64,000 bases of DNA from Actinoallomurus purpureus (lineage in GTDB: Bacteria > Actinomycetota > Actinomycetes > Streptosporangiales > Streptosporangiaceae). The stretch is taken from contig NZ_JAMXMY010000010.1 in NCBI RefSeq assembly GCF_024055795.1, positions 1 to 64,000 of the forward strand, in the 5' to 3' direction. Below the pieces are notes generated by a model that had not been told where the DNA came from, searched no databases, and worked only from the letters and a program-made list of their open reading frames with translations. The position numbers were made by a program, and so were the translations under genes. This document shows, one piece after another, positions 42,553-49,863 of this stretch (position 1 is its first letter; each line of letters opens with the position of its first letter).

Positions 42553-43052
42553 GCTCCCTCCTCACGTACGGACGCGGGCTCGAGGATCCGTCGCAGCGCG
42601 GCGAGCCCACGAGACGTCTGGCTCTTGACGTTTCCGGACGAACATCCGAGGATCTCGGCGGTCTGGTCGACGGTGAGGTCGCAGTAGAAGCGCAACACCA
42701 GCGTCGCCCGCTGCCGCGCCGGAACGGCCGTCAGCGCCCGCCGTACGTCCAGCCCCGCGTCGACGTCCGAAGCGGCCGCCACCGGCTCGGGGGTGCGCTC
42801 CACCACGCTGACCCGGGACCGCCAACCGGTTCGCTGCTCGCCGAGGAACTGCCGCACGAGCATGGTCCTCACATAGGCGTCCAGGTTGTCCGCCGCCCGC
42901 GCCCGCCGCCACTTCACGTACAGCCGGGTGATCGTCGCCTGGACGAGGTCGTCGGCCCGATGCCAGTCGGCGCACAGCAGATACGCCGTCCGCCGCAGCC
43001 GGGGCAACAGCTCTTGGATGCGCGCGGTGTACTCGTCGTCCGCGCGGCTCAC
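42549..43052 (-). CDS. SigE-family ECF RNA polymerase sigma factor
   Basis: A 167-residue sigma-70 factor of the actinobacterial SigE (SigE-like, ECF) family. Region 2 has [20 protein letters not shown]; region 4 has [18 protein letters not shown] and the helix-turn-helix [22 protein letters not shown] at 43052 has GGAG 8 nt upstream; the longer frame to 43103 lacks a site. Coupled to the membrane protein gene that follows, suggesting an envelope-signal circuit. Confidence 0.87.
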   Translation of the reverse strand: MSRADDEYTARIQELLPRLRRTAYLLCADWHRADDLVQATITRLYVKWRRARAADNLDAYVRTMLVRQFLGEQRTGWRSRVSVVERTPEPVAAASDVDAGLDVRRALTAVPARQRATLVLRFYCDLTVDQTAEILGCSSGNVKSQTSRGLAALRRILEPASVREEGA

Positions 43053-43205
43053 GTCCTTTGCTCCATGCCCGATAGATGGGACCCGGCTCCCGTACGGTTG
43101 CACACGATCACGATCGACGGGTCGGCGGAATACTGTGGCGCGGGCACCGTTGATAGTCCGCTAGACTCGTCGAGGCGCAGGCGTTGCAAGGCGACCTGTG
43201 ACCAC

Positions 43206-43282
<77 letters not shown>

Positions 43283-43285
43283 GCT

Positions 43286-43320
43286 CAGAGGCCCTGTACC
43301 GCGACGGTACAGGGCCTCTG
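43286..43320 (+). terminator. Terminator of the tRNA-Pro gene
   Basis: CAGAGGCCCTGTACC and GGTACAGGGCCTCTG form a perfect 15-bp stem with a 5-nt loop, 3 nt after the CCA. If the element inserted at the tRNA 3' end, this terminator was brought in by it. Confidence 0.85.
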
Positions 43321-43563
43321 TCTATGCTCGGCCGTCTATCGACTCTGGCTAGGTGGCTAGGAACCACTCCGACCGGTCCTCCCGGCCGCACCACTAGCGC
43401 TCTGCAGCGAGGGCGCGGAGATCGCCTCTCATTCCAAGTCGGGCCACGACCCGCGCGGTCGGGCCGCCGGTCGTGCTGGTTGCCGAAGCAGGCGGAGCAC
43501 GGACTGTCCTCTGCGGTTCTGCGGCAAAAGCCACAGATCAACACACAGCGCAAAGGACCGAAT

Positions 43564-43716
43564 ATGCCGAATGCTCCAAGCGGACCGGCGGACCCTCCCT
43601 CTGGACCGCCCGGGAAGAGCCCGAGCGGCGGGTCGGGAACCTCCCCGGGCCGGAAGGGCGGACACGGACCCACCGGAACCTCGGGAGCCGGGCCGGGCAA
43701 GCCGCGTGGCCATTAA
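43564..43716 (+). CDS. Small Pro/Gly/Ser-rich protein (50 aa)
   Basis: ATG at 43564 has AAAGGA 6 nt upstream, a good ribosome site. The product is 50 residues, almost entirely Pro, Gly, Ser, Thr, Lys and His, begins MPNAPSGPADPPSG and has no Cys or hydrophobic helix. No family recognised; probably disordered. It could be an orphan peptide of the element or a fortuitous frame. Confidence 0.4.
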   Translation: MPNAPSGPADPPSGPPGKSPSGGSGTSPGRKGGHGPTGTSGAGPGKPRGH

Positions 43717-43803
43717 ATAAGCGCGAGGCGCTAGCCCAGCACTGACAACGATGCCCGGTGGGGATGGGTCAACGCCACCTCACCGGGTTCTCCAGCCACA
43801 TTA

Positions 43804-44025
43804 CTATTCTGACGCGCGCCACACGTTGGCGGCGGCGAGGTCGACGGCGCTCCACGCAAGCCCGATCACCTCACCCTTGCGGAGGCCGAGGCCGAGGACG
43901 AGGATCAGGACGTACGCCGCGTGGAGCGGGTCACCATCGCGCTTGGCCGGCTCCAGGAACTTCCTCGCCTCGTCGACCGTCCAGGGCTTCACCTCGCGCT
44001 TGCGCGGCTTGGAGATCTTAAGCAT
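43804..44025 (-). pseudogene. Tyrosine recombinase (phage integrase) fragment
   Basis: About 73 codons remain. REVKPWTVDEARKFLEPAK and HAAYVLILVLGLGLRKGE match the start of the integrase catalytic domain, with the first catalytic Arg in GLRKGEVIGLAWSAVDL; the frame stops soon after. The N-terminal DNA-binding region and the HxxR and Tyr boxes are missing, so it cannot catalyse recombination. Position beside the tRNA att site supports its origin as the element's integrase. Confidence 0.8.
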
Positions 44026-44054
44026 GCCCGCCAGCGAAGAGCAGTAGACGACAC

Positions 44055-44097
44055 GAAGCCGCCCCGCCCTCCCGACCGAGGAGAGCGGGGCGGCTTC
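44055..44097. terminator. Perfect 13-bp hairpin beside the integrase stump
   Basis: GAAGCCGCCCCGC at 44055-44067 pairs perfectly with GCGGGGCGGCTTC at 44085-44097, loop 17 nt. Probably a terminator between the integrase remnant and the kinase gene. Confidence 0.65.
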
Positions 44098-44180
44098 ATG
44101 CTGTCTGGGATCCGCGCTGCACCAAACGCGTATCCGTCGCCGAGGGTCAGCGCGGTCGACGAACATGCCGATGATGGTAT

Positions 44181-45041
44181 CTACCTGGAAGAACGTGACC
44201 GTCCCACGCCTTCTTCGGTGAGCAATGCGTGGGCGTGATGGTGCAGTGGGATGACGAGGTCGAGGTAGTCACCGCGGTCGGCCCGCATGAGCATGTTGGT
44301 GATCACGAACAGCTGCGTCCGCCGACCGTCGGGGGTGTCGAGCAGGTAGGCGAAGGTGTCGTGCATGGTCTGGGCGATGCCGGGCTGCAGGAGGCTGTGG
44401 CAGTGCAGCGTGGCGGCGTCGTAGCCGTAGGGGGCTCGTCCCCACATCTCCCAGTCCAGCACGGCGAGCTCGGGGGCAGTCAGATTGGCCCAATGCAGGT
44501 CGGCGTGTGCGGTCGTCCACCGGTCGATCCGCGTGTCGATCTGGTCACCGAAGAAGATCCGCAGCCGGGTGGAGACGCGGTCCTGGTCGATTGCGCGCCG
44601 GTTGGTGGGGACGTCGGCGAGGTGATCGAGTCCGTCGCGGAGGGCATGCCACCAAGACGGCGGCAGGTCGATGCCATGGTGGAGCTCGGGTGTCGGTGAG
44701 CAGGGGCGGCCGGCGATGTAAGTCATGACTTCCGCGCGGAGCGCCTGCCCGTCGTCGGCCCATTCCCGCGCGTCGATGACGCGGGGCTTGGCGATGCCGG
44801 TGATGGCGGCCGCGTCCCGGTTGCCGGTCCACCAGTCGTCGCCCGTCCAGGACAGGTGTTCGGCCACCACGCGCAGCCAGCGGCGCACGCCGCCGGCGAG
44901 CGGGACGACGGCCGCGCTGATGCTGCGGTCCCTCCATCCGAAGACCGGCGCGCCGATCAGTTCCAGGCCGAACAGCCGTGCCGCGTGGTCTAGGGCGTCT
45001 CGCATCCACGCTCGGTGGTTCTCGTCGGCGAGTTCGGTCAT
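44181..45041 (-). CDS. APH-family phosphotransferase (aminoglycoside-kinase-like)
   Basis: A 286-residue protein of the APH/choline kinase fold. TTAHADLHWANLTA carries the catalytic HxDxxxxN, and AVLDWEMWGRAP the metal-binding DWE. The N-terminal ATP lobe is divergent. Substrate unknown; in this context it may phosphorylate a peptide or small product made with the radical SAM enzyme rather than an antibiotic. ATG at 45041 overlaps the ATPase stop by 4 bases. Intact. Confidence 0.78.
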   Translation of the reverse strand: MTELADENHRAWMRDALDHAARLFGLELIGAPVFGWRDRSISAAVVPLAGGVRRWLRVVAEHLSWTGDDWWTGNRDAAAITGIAKPRVIDAREWADDGQALRAEVMTYIAGRPCSPTPELHHGIDLPPSWWHALRDGLDHLADVPTNRRAIDQDRVSTRLRIFFGDQIDTRIDRWTTAHADLHWANLTAPELAVLDWEMWGRAPYGYDAATLHCHSLLQPGIAQTMHDTFAYLLDTPDGRRTQLFVITNMLMRADRGDYLDLVIPLHHHAHALLTEEGVGRSRSSR

Positions 45042-45790
45042 CGCCGGATGTCCTCGTCATTGGTGATGTGCCGCAGGTACAGGTCGGGTTTGGCCATGAA
45101 CCGTCGCCAGTGGTCGACGAGCTGCAGCTGGTCCCAGGCGGTTCGACGGAGGCCGTGGTCGCCGAGCTCAAGGATGTCCGCGCCGGGCAGCGCGGTCAGG
45201 ATCGGCGAGTGGGTGGCGCAGATGATCTGGCCGCCGATCGTGGCCAGGTGGTCCATCAAGGCGACCAGGCGCAGGCAGGAGGTGAAGGACAAAGCGGCCT
45301 CGGGCTCGTCCATCAGGTACAGGCCCGGGTCGTTGAACATGGCCTCCAGCACGGTGAAGAACCCCTCGCCGTGGCTTTGCTCGGTGAGGGGTTCGTCCCA
45401 GAAGCCGTACATCCCCGAGACGTTCTGGCCGAGGTTGAACAGGGTCTCGGCGCGGAAGAAGAAGCCCTTGCGGCGGCGCCGTGGCCCGAGGGTCAGCGCC
45501 CGCCCTTCGACGGTCAGGTCGGCCTGGAGGACTTCGCCGAGCGGCGTCAGTGTGGTCGTGCTCGCGTATTTCGTGCCGCCCTTACCGCCGTGGGAGGGGA
45601 TCTTGCAGGCGTCGGCGATGGCTTCGACGATCGTGGATTTGCCGGATCCGTTCTCCCCGACGAGGAATGTCACCGGCCGGTGAAACTCCAGCCCGTGATC
45701 ACCCATCGCTGCCACGGCGGGGATCGAGTACGGCCACCGCGTACGGTTCACCGTCTCGGGCGCCTGGAGGTGAAGGCGTTGGACGATCAC
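45038..45790 (-). CDS. AAA family ATPase (ABC/SMC-like)
   Basis: A 250-residue ATPase. Walker A is VGENGSGKST (about residue 45); YLMDEPEAALS is Walker B; ICATHSPILTALP holds the switch His. The signature region precedes it near TEQSHGEGFF. It resembles predicted single-domain ATPases of the COG3910 type. ATG at 45790. Downstream of the radical SAM remnant and coupled to the kinase, so the three were one operon. Intact. Confidence 0.8.
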   Translation of the reverse strand: MIVQRLHLQAPETVNRTRWPYSIPAVAAMGDHGLEFHRPVTFLVGENGSGKSTIVEAIADACKIPSHGGKGGTKYASTTTLTPLGEVLQADLTVEGRALTLGPRRRRKGFFFRAETLFNLGQNVSGMYGFWDEPLTEQSHGEGFFTVLEAMFNDPGLYLMDEPEAALSFTSCLRLVALMDHLATIGGQIICATHSPILTALPGADILELGDHGLRRTAWDQLQLVDHWRRFMAKPDLYLRHITNDEDIRR

Positions 45791-45826
45791 GGGCTGGGTC
45801 CTTCTATCGGTCGGCTGGGAGGCCGC

Positions 45827-46713
45827 TTACCGGGGGCGACACGGTTTCGGACGGTAGTCCGGGACGCAGCCGCCCACGGGACGGCAGTCGCCCTTCGGCC
45901 GGCACGCCGGGCTGCAGCTCGGTCCGCACTGCGGGTCGCACATCTTCGGGACGCATGGCATCTCGATCGGCGTGAACTGTGCTTGCAGGTATTCGGTGAC
46001 CGACGCCATCCGCGGGCCGGTCATGATGTCATGCAGCGCGCTGGTGTGGATGTTGCCGATCGGCAGCCAGCGTGCCATCACGCATGGCCACACAGTACCG
46101 TCCGGGGCGATCGCAAGGTTCCCGCAGCTGGTCGACCCCTTGCGGGCGATCCCGGGCACCCCGGCCGATCTGTCGTAGCCCGTCGTAGCCGATGTCGGTG
46201 ACGCCGATATCGGTGAGCATCGCCTTCGCCTGGCTGGTGCGCTGGCCGTCACGGACGCCGACGATTCCAACCCGCAGCGGGATGGAGCGGCGCACAGCCT
46301 CGGCGATGTTCGCGCGGGTGCGCGCGTGGCTGGGCCGCCGCGTGATCGCGGCATGCTCGCCGGGATCACGCGGCGTACCAGGAGGTGGCCAGCCGTACGC
46401 CGGGTCGGGTGAAGGTCTTCCACAGCTCCGGGCTGACGTGGACGAGGTTGGTGAAGATCTCGATCTCCAGTCCGCGGGCCAGACCGTGGCCGACGAGCTC
46501 AGGAAGGGCAGGATGCAGGGTGGGTTCCCCGCCGATGAACTGGACCAGCTGAACGCCGATCCTGGCCGCCTCCTCGAGGACACGACGCCAGTCCGGCGTG
46601 GTCATCGTGCCATGCGTACCGTCCGGACCCGATTCGGCGTAGCAGTGCGTGCACTGCAGTTGGCATTGACCTGTGATTTCTAACCACATGAACCGCATCT
46701 GCTGCTGATGCAT
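45827..46713 (-). pseudogene. Radical SAM/SPASM-like gene with two frameshifts
   Basis: ATG at 46713 has AAGGAA 7 nt upstream. The radical SAM cluster motif is CQLQCTHCYAESGP (reading Cys-X3-Cys-X2-Cys), then FIGGEPTLHP. The frame breaks near 46372 (after TSWYA), resumes as DPGEHAAITRR, and breaks again near 46165 after RQIGR. The third frame reads ARKGSTSCGNLAIAPDG (SPASM-like) and a Cys/Pro-rich tail with CDPQCGPSCSPACRPKGDC. Stitched together it would be about 295 residues. Both breaks are net +1. Either decay or sequencing error; neighbours' decay favours the former. Confidence 0.75.
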
Positions 46714-46825
46714 CTCGATGTTCCTTTCCAATGTGGATGAAAGCGAGTATCGATTTGACGACTGCGCGCGGGGTAGAGGGCAGGGCCCCAGGGCGGCTTC
46801 CTCTCCGCACCCAGGGCCGCTGCGG

Positions 46826-47085
46826 TCAAACCGTTCCGGCGTTCAGCTTCCGCAGCCGGTGCGCCGCCATTCCGGCGAACGGCCGCGTCGAGCAGGTGGG
46901 CGGCATGCCCGAGGTTGATCTGTACGGCCACGCCGTCCTCTGTGGCCTGGAGGGCGTGTGATCCGGTCGCGTCGATCGCGGCAATCGCCAGCTTCGCGAG
47001 GTCCTCGCCGTGCTCCGCCATGTGCAATAGGTAGGTCGCGAGCGGGCCGATGTCAGCGGGGCCGACGCCGTCGGACGCGCAGCCT
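46826..47085 (-). pseudogene. Truncated small conserved gene upstream of radical SAM
   Basis: The frame reads ADIGPLATYLLHMAEHGEDL, then KLAIAAIDATGSHALQ and VAVQINLGHAAHLLDAAV. A shift near 46885 then gives GMAAHRLRKLNAGTV and a stop. The 5' end is lost where it meets the TetR remnant near 47070. Helical, acidic, no known motif. Its place directly ahead of the radical SAM gene suggests it was part of that operon. Confidence 0.5.
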
Positions 47086-47576
47086 GCTGACCGCGGTGCT
47101 CGATCGGCAGTTCGCGGCGGTGGAGCGTACGCTGGAAGTGGCGGCCGAGGACGCATAAGGGCAGCCGTTCGGTGTGCGGGTACACCGGTTCCTGATCGCG
47201 GCGGGCAGTGAGCTCGGGCGGATCGGCGCGGCTCAGCTCGCGACCCGGCGGGGCGAGGCGATGCTGCGCCAGTACGTGGAGCAGCGTGTGGACGCGGTAC
47301 CGGCGGCTCGACGAGCTGTTCCGGGACGGGCACCGGCGGGGACTGCTGCCGGCGCCGCCCGAACTGCTGAGCGAGATCACCCGCGGCGCGTTGGAGTGGC
47401 TGCTCACCTCGCAGTCGCCGCGCGAACCCGACTGGACCGGGGCCGATCTGCTGCGGGCGACCGGCGACACCGTGCTCTACGGGGCGATCCGCTCAGCACA
47501 CCCCGGCATCGACGGTGAACGGCTCCGGGCGGTCATCCCGACGGCCCGCGGGAATGAGCAGGAGGTGGTCCCGTGA
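47066..47576 (+). pseudogene. TetR-type regulator, N-terminally truncated, with in-frame stop and frameshift
   Basis: The C-terminal ligand domain is readable: LLTAVLDRQFAAVERTLEVA, then an in-frame TAA at 47156, RVHRFLIAAGSELGRIG, a frameshift near 47296, and RLDELFRDGHRRGLLPAPPE continuing to 47576. The DNA-binding domain is missing. The 3' end overlaps the SDR start by 4 bases, as in regulator-SDR operons. Confidence 0.7.
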
Positions 47577-48328
47577 CTGGGACAACCGGCAGGGTGGCAT
47601 TGGTGACAGGGGCCAGCAGCGGAATCGGTGCGGCCACCGCGCGCCTTCTGGCCACGCGAGGGATGCGCGTGGTGGTCAACTATCTCCGCAGCGGCACGGC
47701 GGCCGAGGAGGTCGTGGCCGGCATCGAGGCCGCAGGCGGCCAGGCCATGGCCGTGCAGGCCGACGTGCGCGAGGCAGCGGCGGTCGAGAGCATGATCGAG
47801 CAGGTCCGGGCTGCATGGGGTGGCATCGACGTGCTCGTGCACAACGCGCTCACCCCGTATGTGATCAAGCCGTTCCAGGACATGACGTGGGAAGAACTGG
47901 GCGGCAAGCTCGACGACGAGATGCGTGCGGCGTTCGCGGTCACCAAAGCCGTCCTGCCCGCCATGGCCGAACAGGGCTGGGGACGCATCATCTATCTCGG
48001 TACCGGCCTCAGCCACCAGCCCCGGGAGGGCATGATCGCACTGGGCACGGCCAAGGCCGCACTTGTGCAGTTCGCCCGGTACCTCGCCCAGGAACTGGGC
48101 CCGCGGGGCATCACGGTCAACGTCGTCGAGCCCGGCCCGGTGGAGGACACCCGCATGGCGGCTGTGTTCGACGAGGAGCACAAGCAGCGGCAGGTGGCCG
48201 CTACCCCCCTGGGCCGCCTGGCACACCCGGGCGACGTCGCCCAAGCGGTCGCCTTCTACGCCAGCGAGGACAACGCCTTCATGACCGGCACCACGGCCGC
48301 GGTCAACGGCGGGATGTCCATGTACTGA
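47573..48328 (+). CDS. Atypical short-chain dehydrogenase/reductase
   Basis: A 251-residue Rossmann-fold SDR. VTGASSGIGAATA is the cofactor motif and ADVREAA follows. The active-site region departs from the family: the usual NNAG reads HNAL, the catalytic Tyr of YxxxK is Leu (LGTAK keeps the Lys), and the expected Ser region reads LGTGLSHQ. GITVNVVEPGPVEDT and GTTAAVNGG are normal. It may bind NAD(P) without ordinary oxidoreductase chemistry. GTG at 47573 overlaps the broken TetR frame by 4 bases. Confidence 0.85.
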   Translation: MTGTTGRVALVTGASSGIGAATARLLATRGMRVVVNYLRSGTAAEEVVAGIEAAGGQAMAVQADVREAAAVESMIEQVRAAWGGIDVLVHNALTPYVIKPFQDMTWEELGGKLDDEMRAAFAVTKAVLPAMAEQGWGRIIYLGTGLSHQPREGMIALGTAKAALVQFARYLAQELGPRGITVNVVEPGPVEDTRMAAVFDEEHKQRQVAATPLGRLAHPGDVAQAVAFYASEDNAFMTGTTAAVNGGMSMY

Positions 48329-48485
48329 CGCCCCGCTGTCCTGCGCACACGGGGCCATACCGTCCCGGTCCGGCCGACGGCCGGACCACATCCGGCACAC
48401 CGTCACCTCGGCATCATGGGCCGCAGCTGCCGGGCCCACGGCACGCGCGGGCGCATGGCGGTGGACACGATCAAGGAAAACGTTC

Positions 48486-49364
48486 ATGTACACGATCGAT
48501 CTCGCCTACGTCGGGCGGGGCCTGCACGAGGAAATCGTCGCCTACATCGCCGACCAGCAGGACTACTACGCCGACGAGGGCGTCCACGTCGCGCTGCGCG
48601 ACGGCTGCACCTGGGACGAGGAGCGGCTGCGCCACGGCGCCACCATCGGACTCGGCCGGGCACTGCTGTCCCGACTGGCCGATGACACCCCCTGGGTCGC
48701 ACTCAATGTCAACACCCACCGCCCGCTGTTCTGGTTCCTCGCCCGCCCCGGCCTGACCTCGCTGGCCGACTTGGCCGGCCGACGGCTGGCGGTACACGCC
48801 CCCCACACCGCACCCGGGTGCTTCACCCGGATCGTGCTGCGCCGGGTCGGCCTCGACCCGGACCGAGACGTCCACACCATCGTCCGCCCGCCCGGCGACT
48901 ACGGCATGGACCTGCGCGGGCTGCACGACGGCAGGATCGACGCCGCCCTGGTCGGCAGCACCATGGCACCGGAGGCGATAGCCGCCGAGCACGGCTGGCA
49001 GGTGCTGGCCTGGGTCGGCGACCACTTCCAGATCCCCACCGTAGGCGTGGCCGTCGACCCCACCTACGTCCACCCGGACGACCCCGCCGTCCAGGCCGTC
49101 GTACGAGCCCACCGGCGCGCCCTGCAGGTGATCCACAACGAACCCGACACCACGGTGCGGCACATCCAGACGTTCCTCGGCCGACACACCACAGAAGAAG
49201 CCCGAGCCCACTACGAGACGTTCATCGCACCGTACTTCACCACCGACGGCCAAGCCGACCTCACCGTCGGCGCCACCGCGATCACCGCGGTCGCCGCCGA
49301 ACTCGGCGTCCCCGTCAGCGTCACCGCAGCCGAGTTCTACCGCACCGCGACCACCACGCCCTAA
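48486..49364 (+). CDS. NMT1/SsuA-like substrate-binding-fold protein without signal peptide
   Basis: A 292-residue protein of the nitrate/taurine/thiamine-precursor binding fold. FWFLARPGLTSLADLAGRR, then PHTAPGCFTRIVLRRVGLD and GRIDAALVGSTMAPEAIA are characteristic. It starts MYTIDLAYVGRGLHEEI, with no signal peptide or lipobox, and no permease or ATPase is nearby. It could be a cytoplasmic enzyme built on this fold, as MqnA-type or Thi5-type proteins are. ATG at 48486 has AAGGA 8 nt upstream. Confidence 0.75.
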   Translation: MYTIDLAYVGRGLHEEIVAYIADQQDYYADEGVHVALRDGCTWDEERLRHGATIGLGRALLSRLADDTPWVALNVNTHRPLFWFLARPGLTSLADLAGRRLAVHAPHTAPGCFTRIVLRRVGLDPDRDVHTIVRPPGDYGMDLRGLHDGRIDAALVGSTMAPEAIAAEHGWQVLAWVGDHFQIPTVGVAVDPTYVHPDDPAVQAVVRAHRRALQVIHNEPDTTVRHIQTFLGRHTTEEARAHYETFIAPYFTTDGQADLTVGATAITAVAAELGVPVSVTAAEFYRTATTTP

Positions 49365-49469
49365 GCCCGGCGACACCGGCGCTGCCGAAACGCAGGCAGT
49401 ACCTCACGACCGCCCACGCAGAGACCGCCCCGCCGGGGGATCAGGTGGCCGATTCTGCCCTGGTGCCGT

Positions 49470-49515
49470 GTTCTGGACGAAGAGGTCGTGGGTTCAAATC
49501 CCGCCAACCCAACCA
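49470..49515 (+). repeat. Distal attachment site: copy of the tRNA-Pro 3' end
   Basis: GTTCTGGACGAAGAGG and GTCGTGGGTTCAAATCCCG match tRNA-Pro 43237-43282 apart from four visible substitutions, ending in AACCA. There is no 5' tRNA half, so it is not a tRNA gene. Confidence 0.85.
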
Positions 49516-49520
49516 AGGTC

Positions 49521-49552
49521 AAGGGCCACTTCCGATCACGGAGTGCCCTTTT
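49521..49552 (+). terminator. Hairpin with T-run after the distal att site
   Basis: AAGGGCCACT pairs with AGTGCCCTT (one bulged C), followed by TT. Directly downstream of the tRNA remnant, it is probably the original host terminator of tRNA-Pro, displaced by the insertion. Confidence 0.6.
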
Positions 49553-49863
49553 CAATGCCGTACGGCGCGAACTACAGAAACACCTGGCGAAACGCGTACA
49601 CCACGTCCGTGGACGCAGTCGAAGTGTTGCTGGAGCACTCGTGCGATCTTCGCTTGTCTACACAACATCCGACGATAAGGATAGATCAGCTGAGCCGTAG
49701 GGACAGCGGGGCTCATTCCGGCGACGGACGCACAAGACAATCGCCGTGGGTGGTCGCCGGCCGCCGTGGTTGGAGCGATCGCTGCCTTGAGGCTCCCGGT
49801 ACTCAGGCCTGCGACAATCGCCGGTCGCCCAGGCATACTCTGCCGGTGGTTGACTGGCTTGAT
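49553..49863. other. Non-coding gap between att site and ABC-3C operon
   Basis: About 310 bases of mixed composition with no convincing gene. Relatively AT-rich around 49660-49690. I see no repeat or RNA. Confidence 0.5.

Larger units (their letters stand above)
43283..49515. mobile_element. Decayed integrated element at tRNA-Pro, about 6.2 kb
   Basis: The segment lies between two direct copies of the tRNA-Pro 3' end in the same orientation. A truncated tyrosine-integrase gene sits near the tRNA end, as in actinomycete integrative elements. Cargo: an APH-like kinase, AAA ATPase, frameshifted radical SAM gene, a truncated small gene, a broken TetR gene, an SDR and a substrate-binding-like protein. 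No replication or transfer gene is left. The broken integrase and three or more frameshifts indicate an old, immobile insertion. Confidence 0.75.

Noticed and set aside
44181-45041. Aminoglycoside resistance gene
   Set aside because: Has the APH fold motifs, but context with radical SAM and ATPase genes and a divergent N-lobe gives no basis for a resistance call.
49470-49515. Second tRNA-Pro gene
   Set aside because: Only the 3' half is present, with mismatches; there is no acceptor 5' strand or D arm. It is an attachment-site copy.
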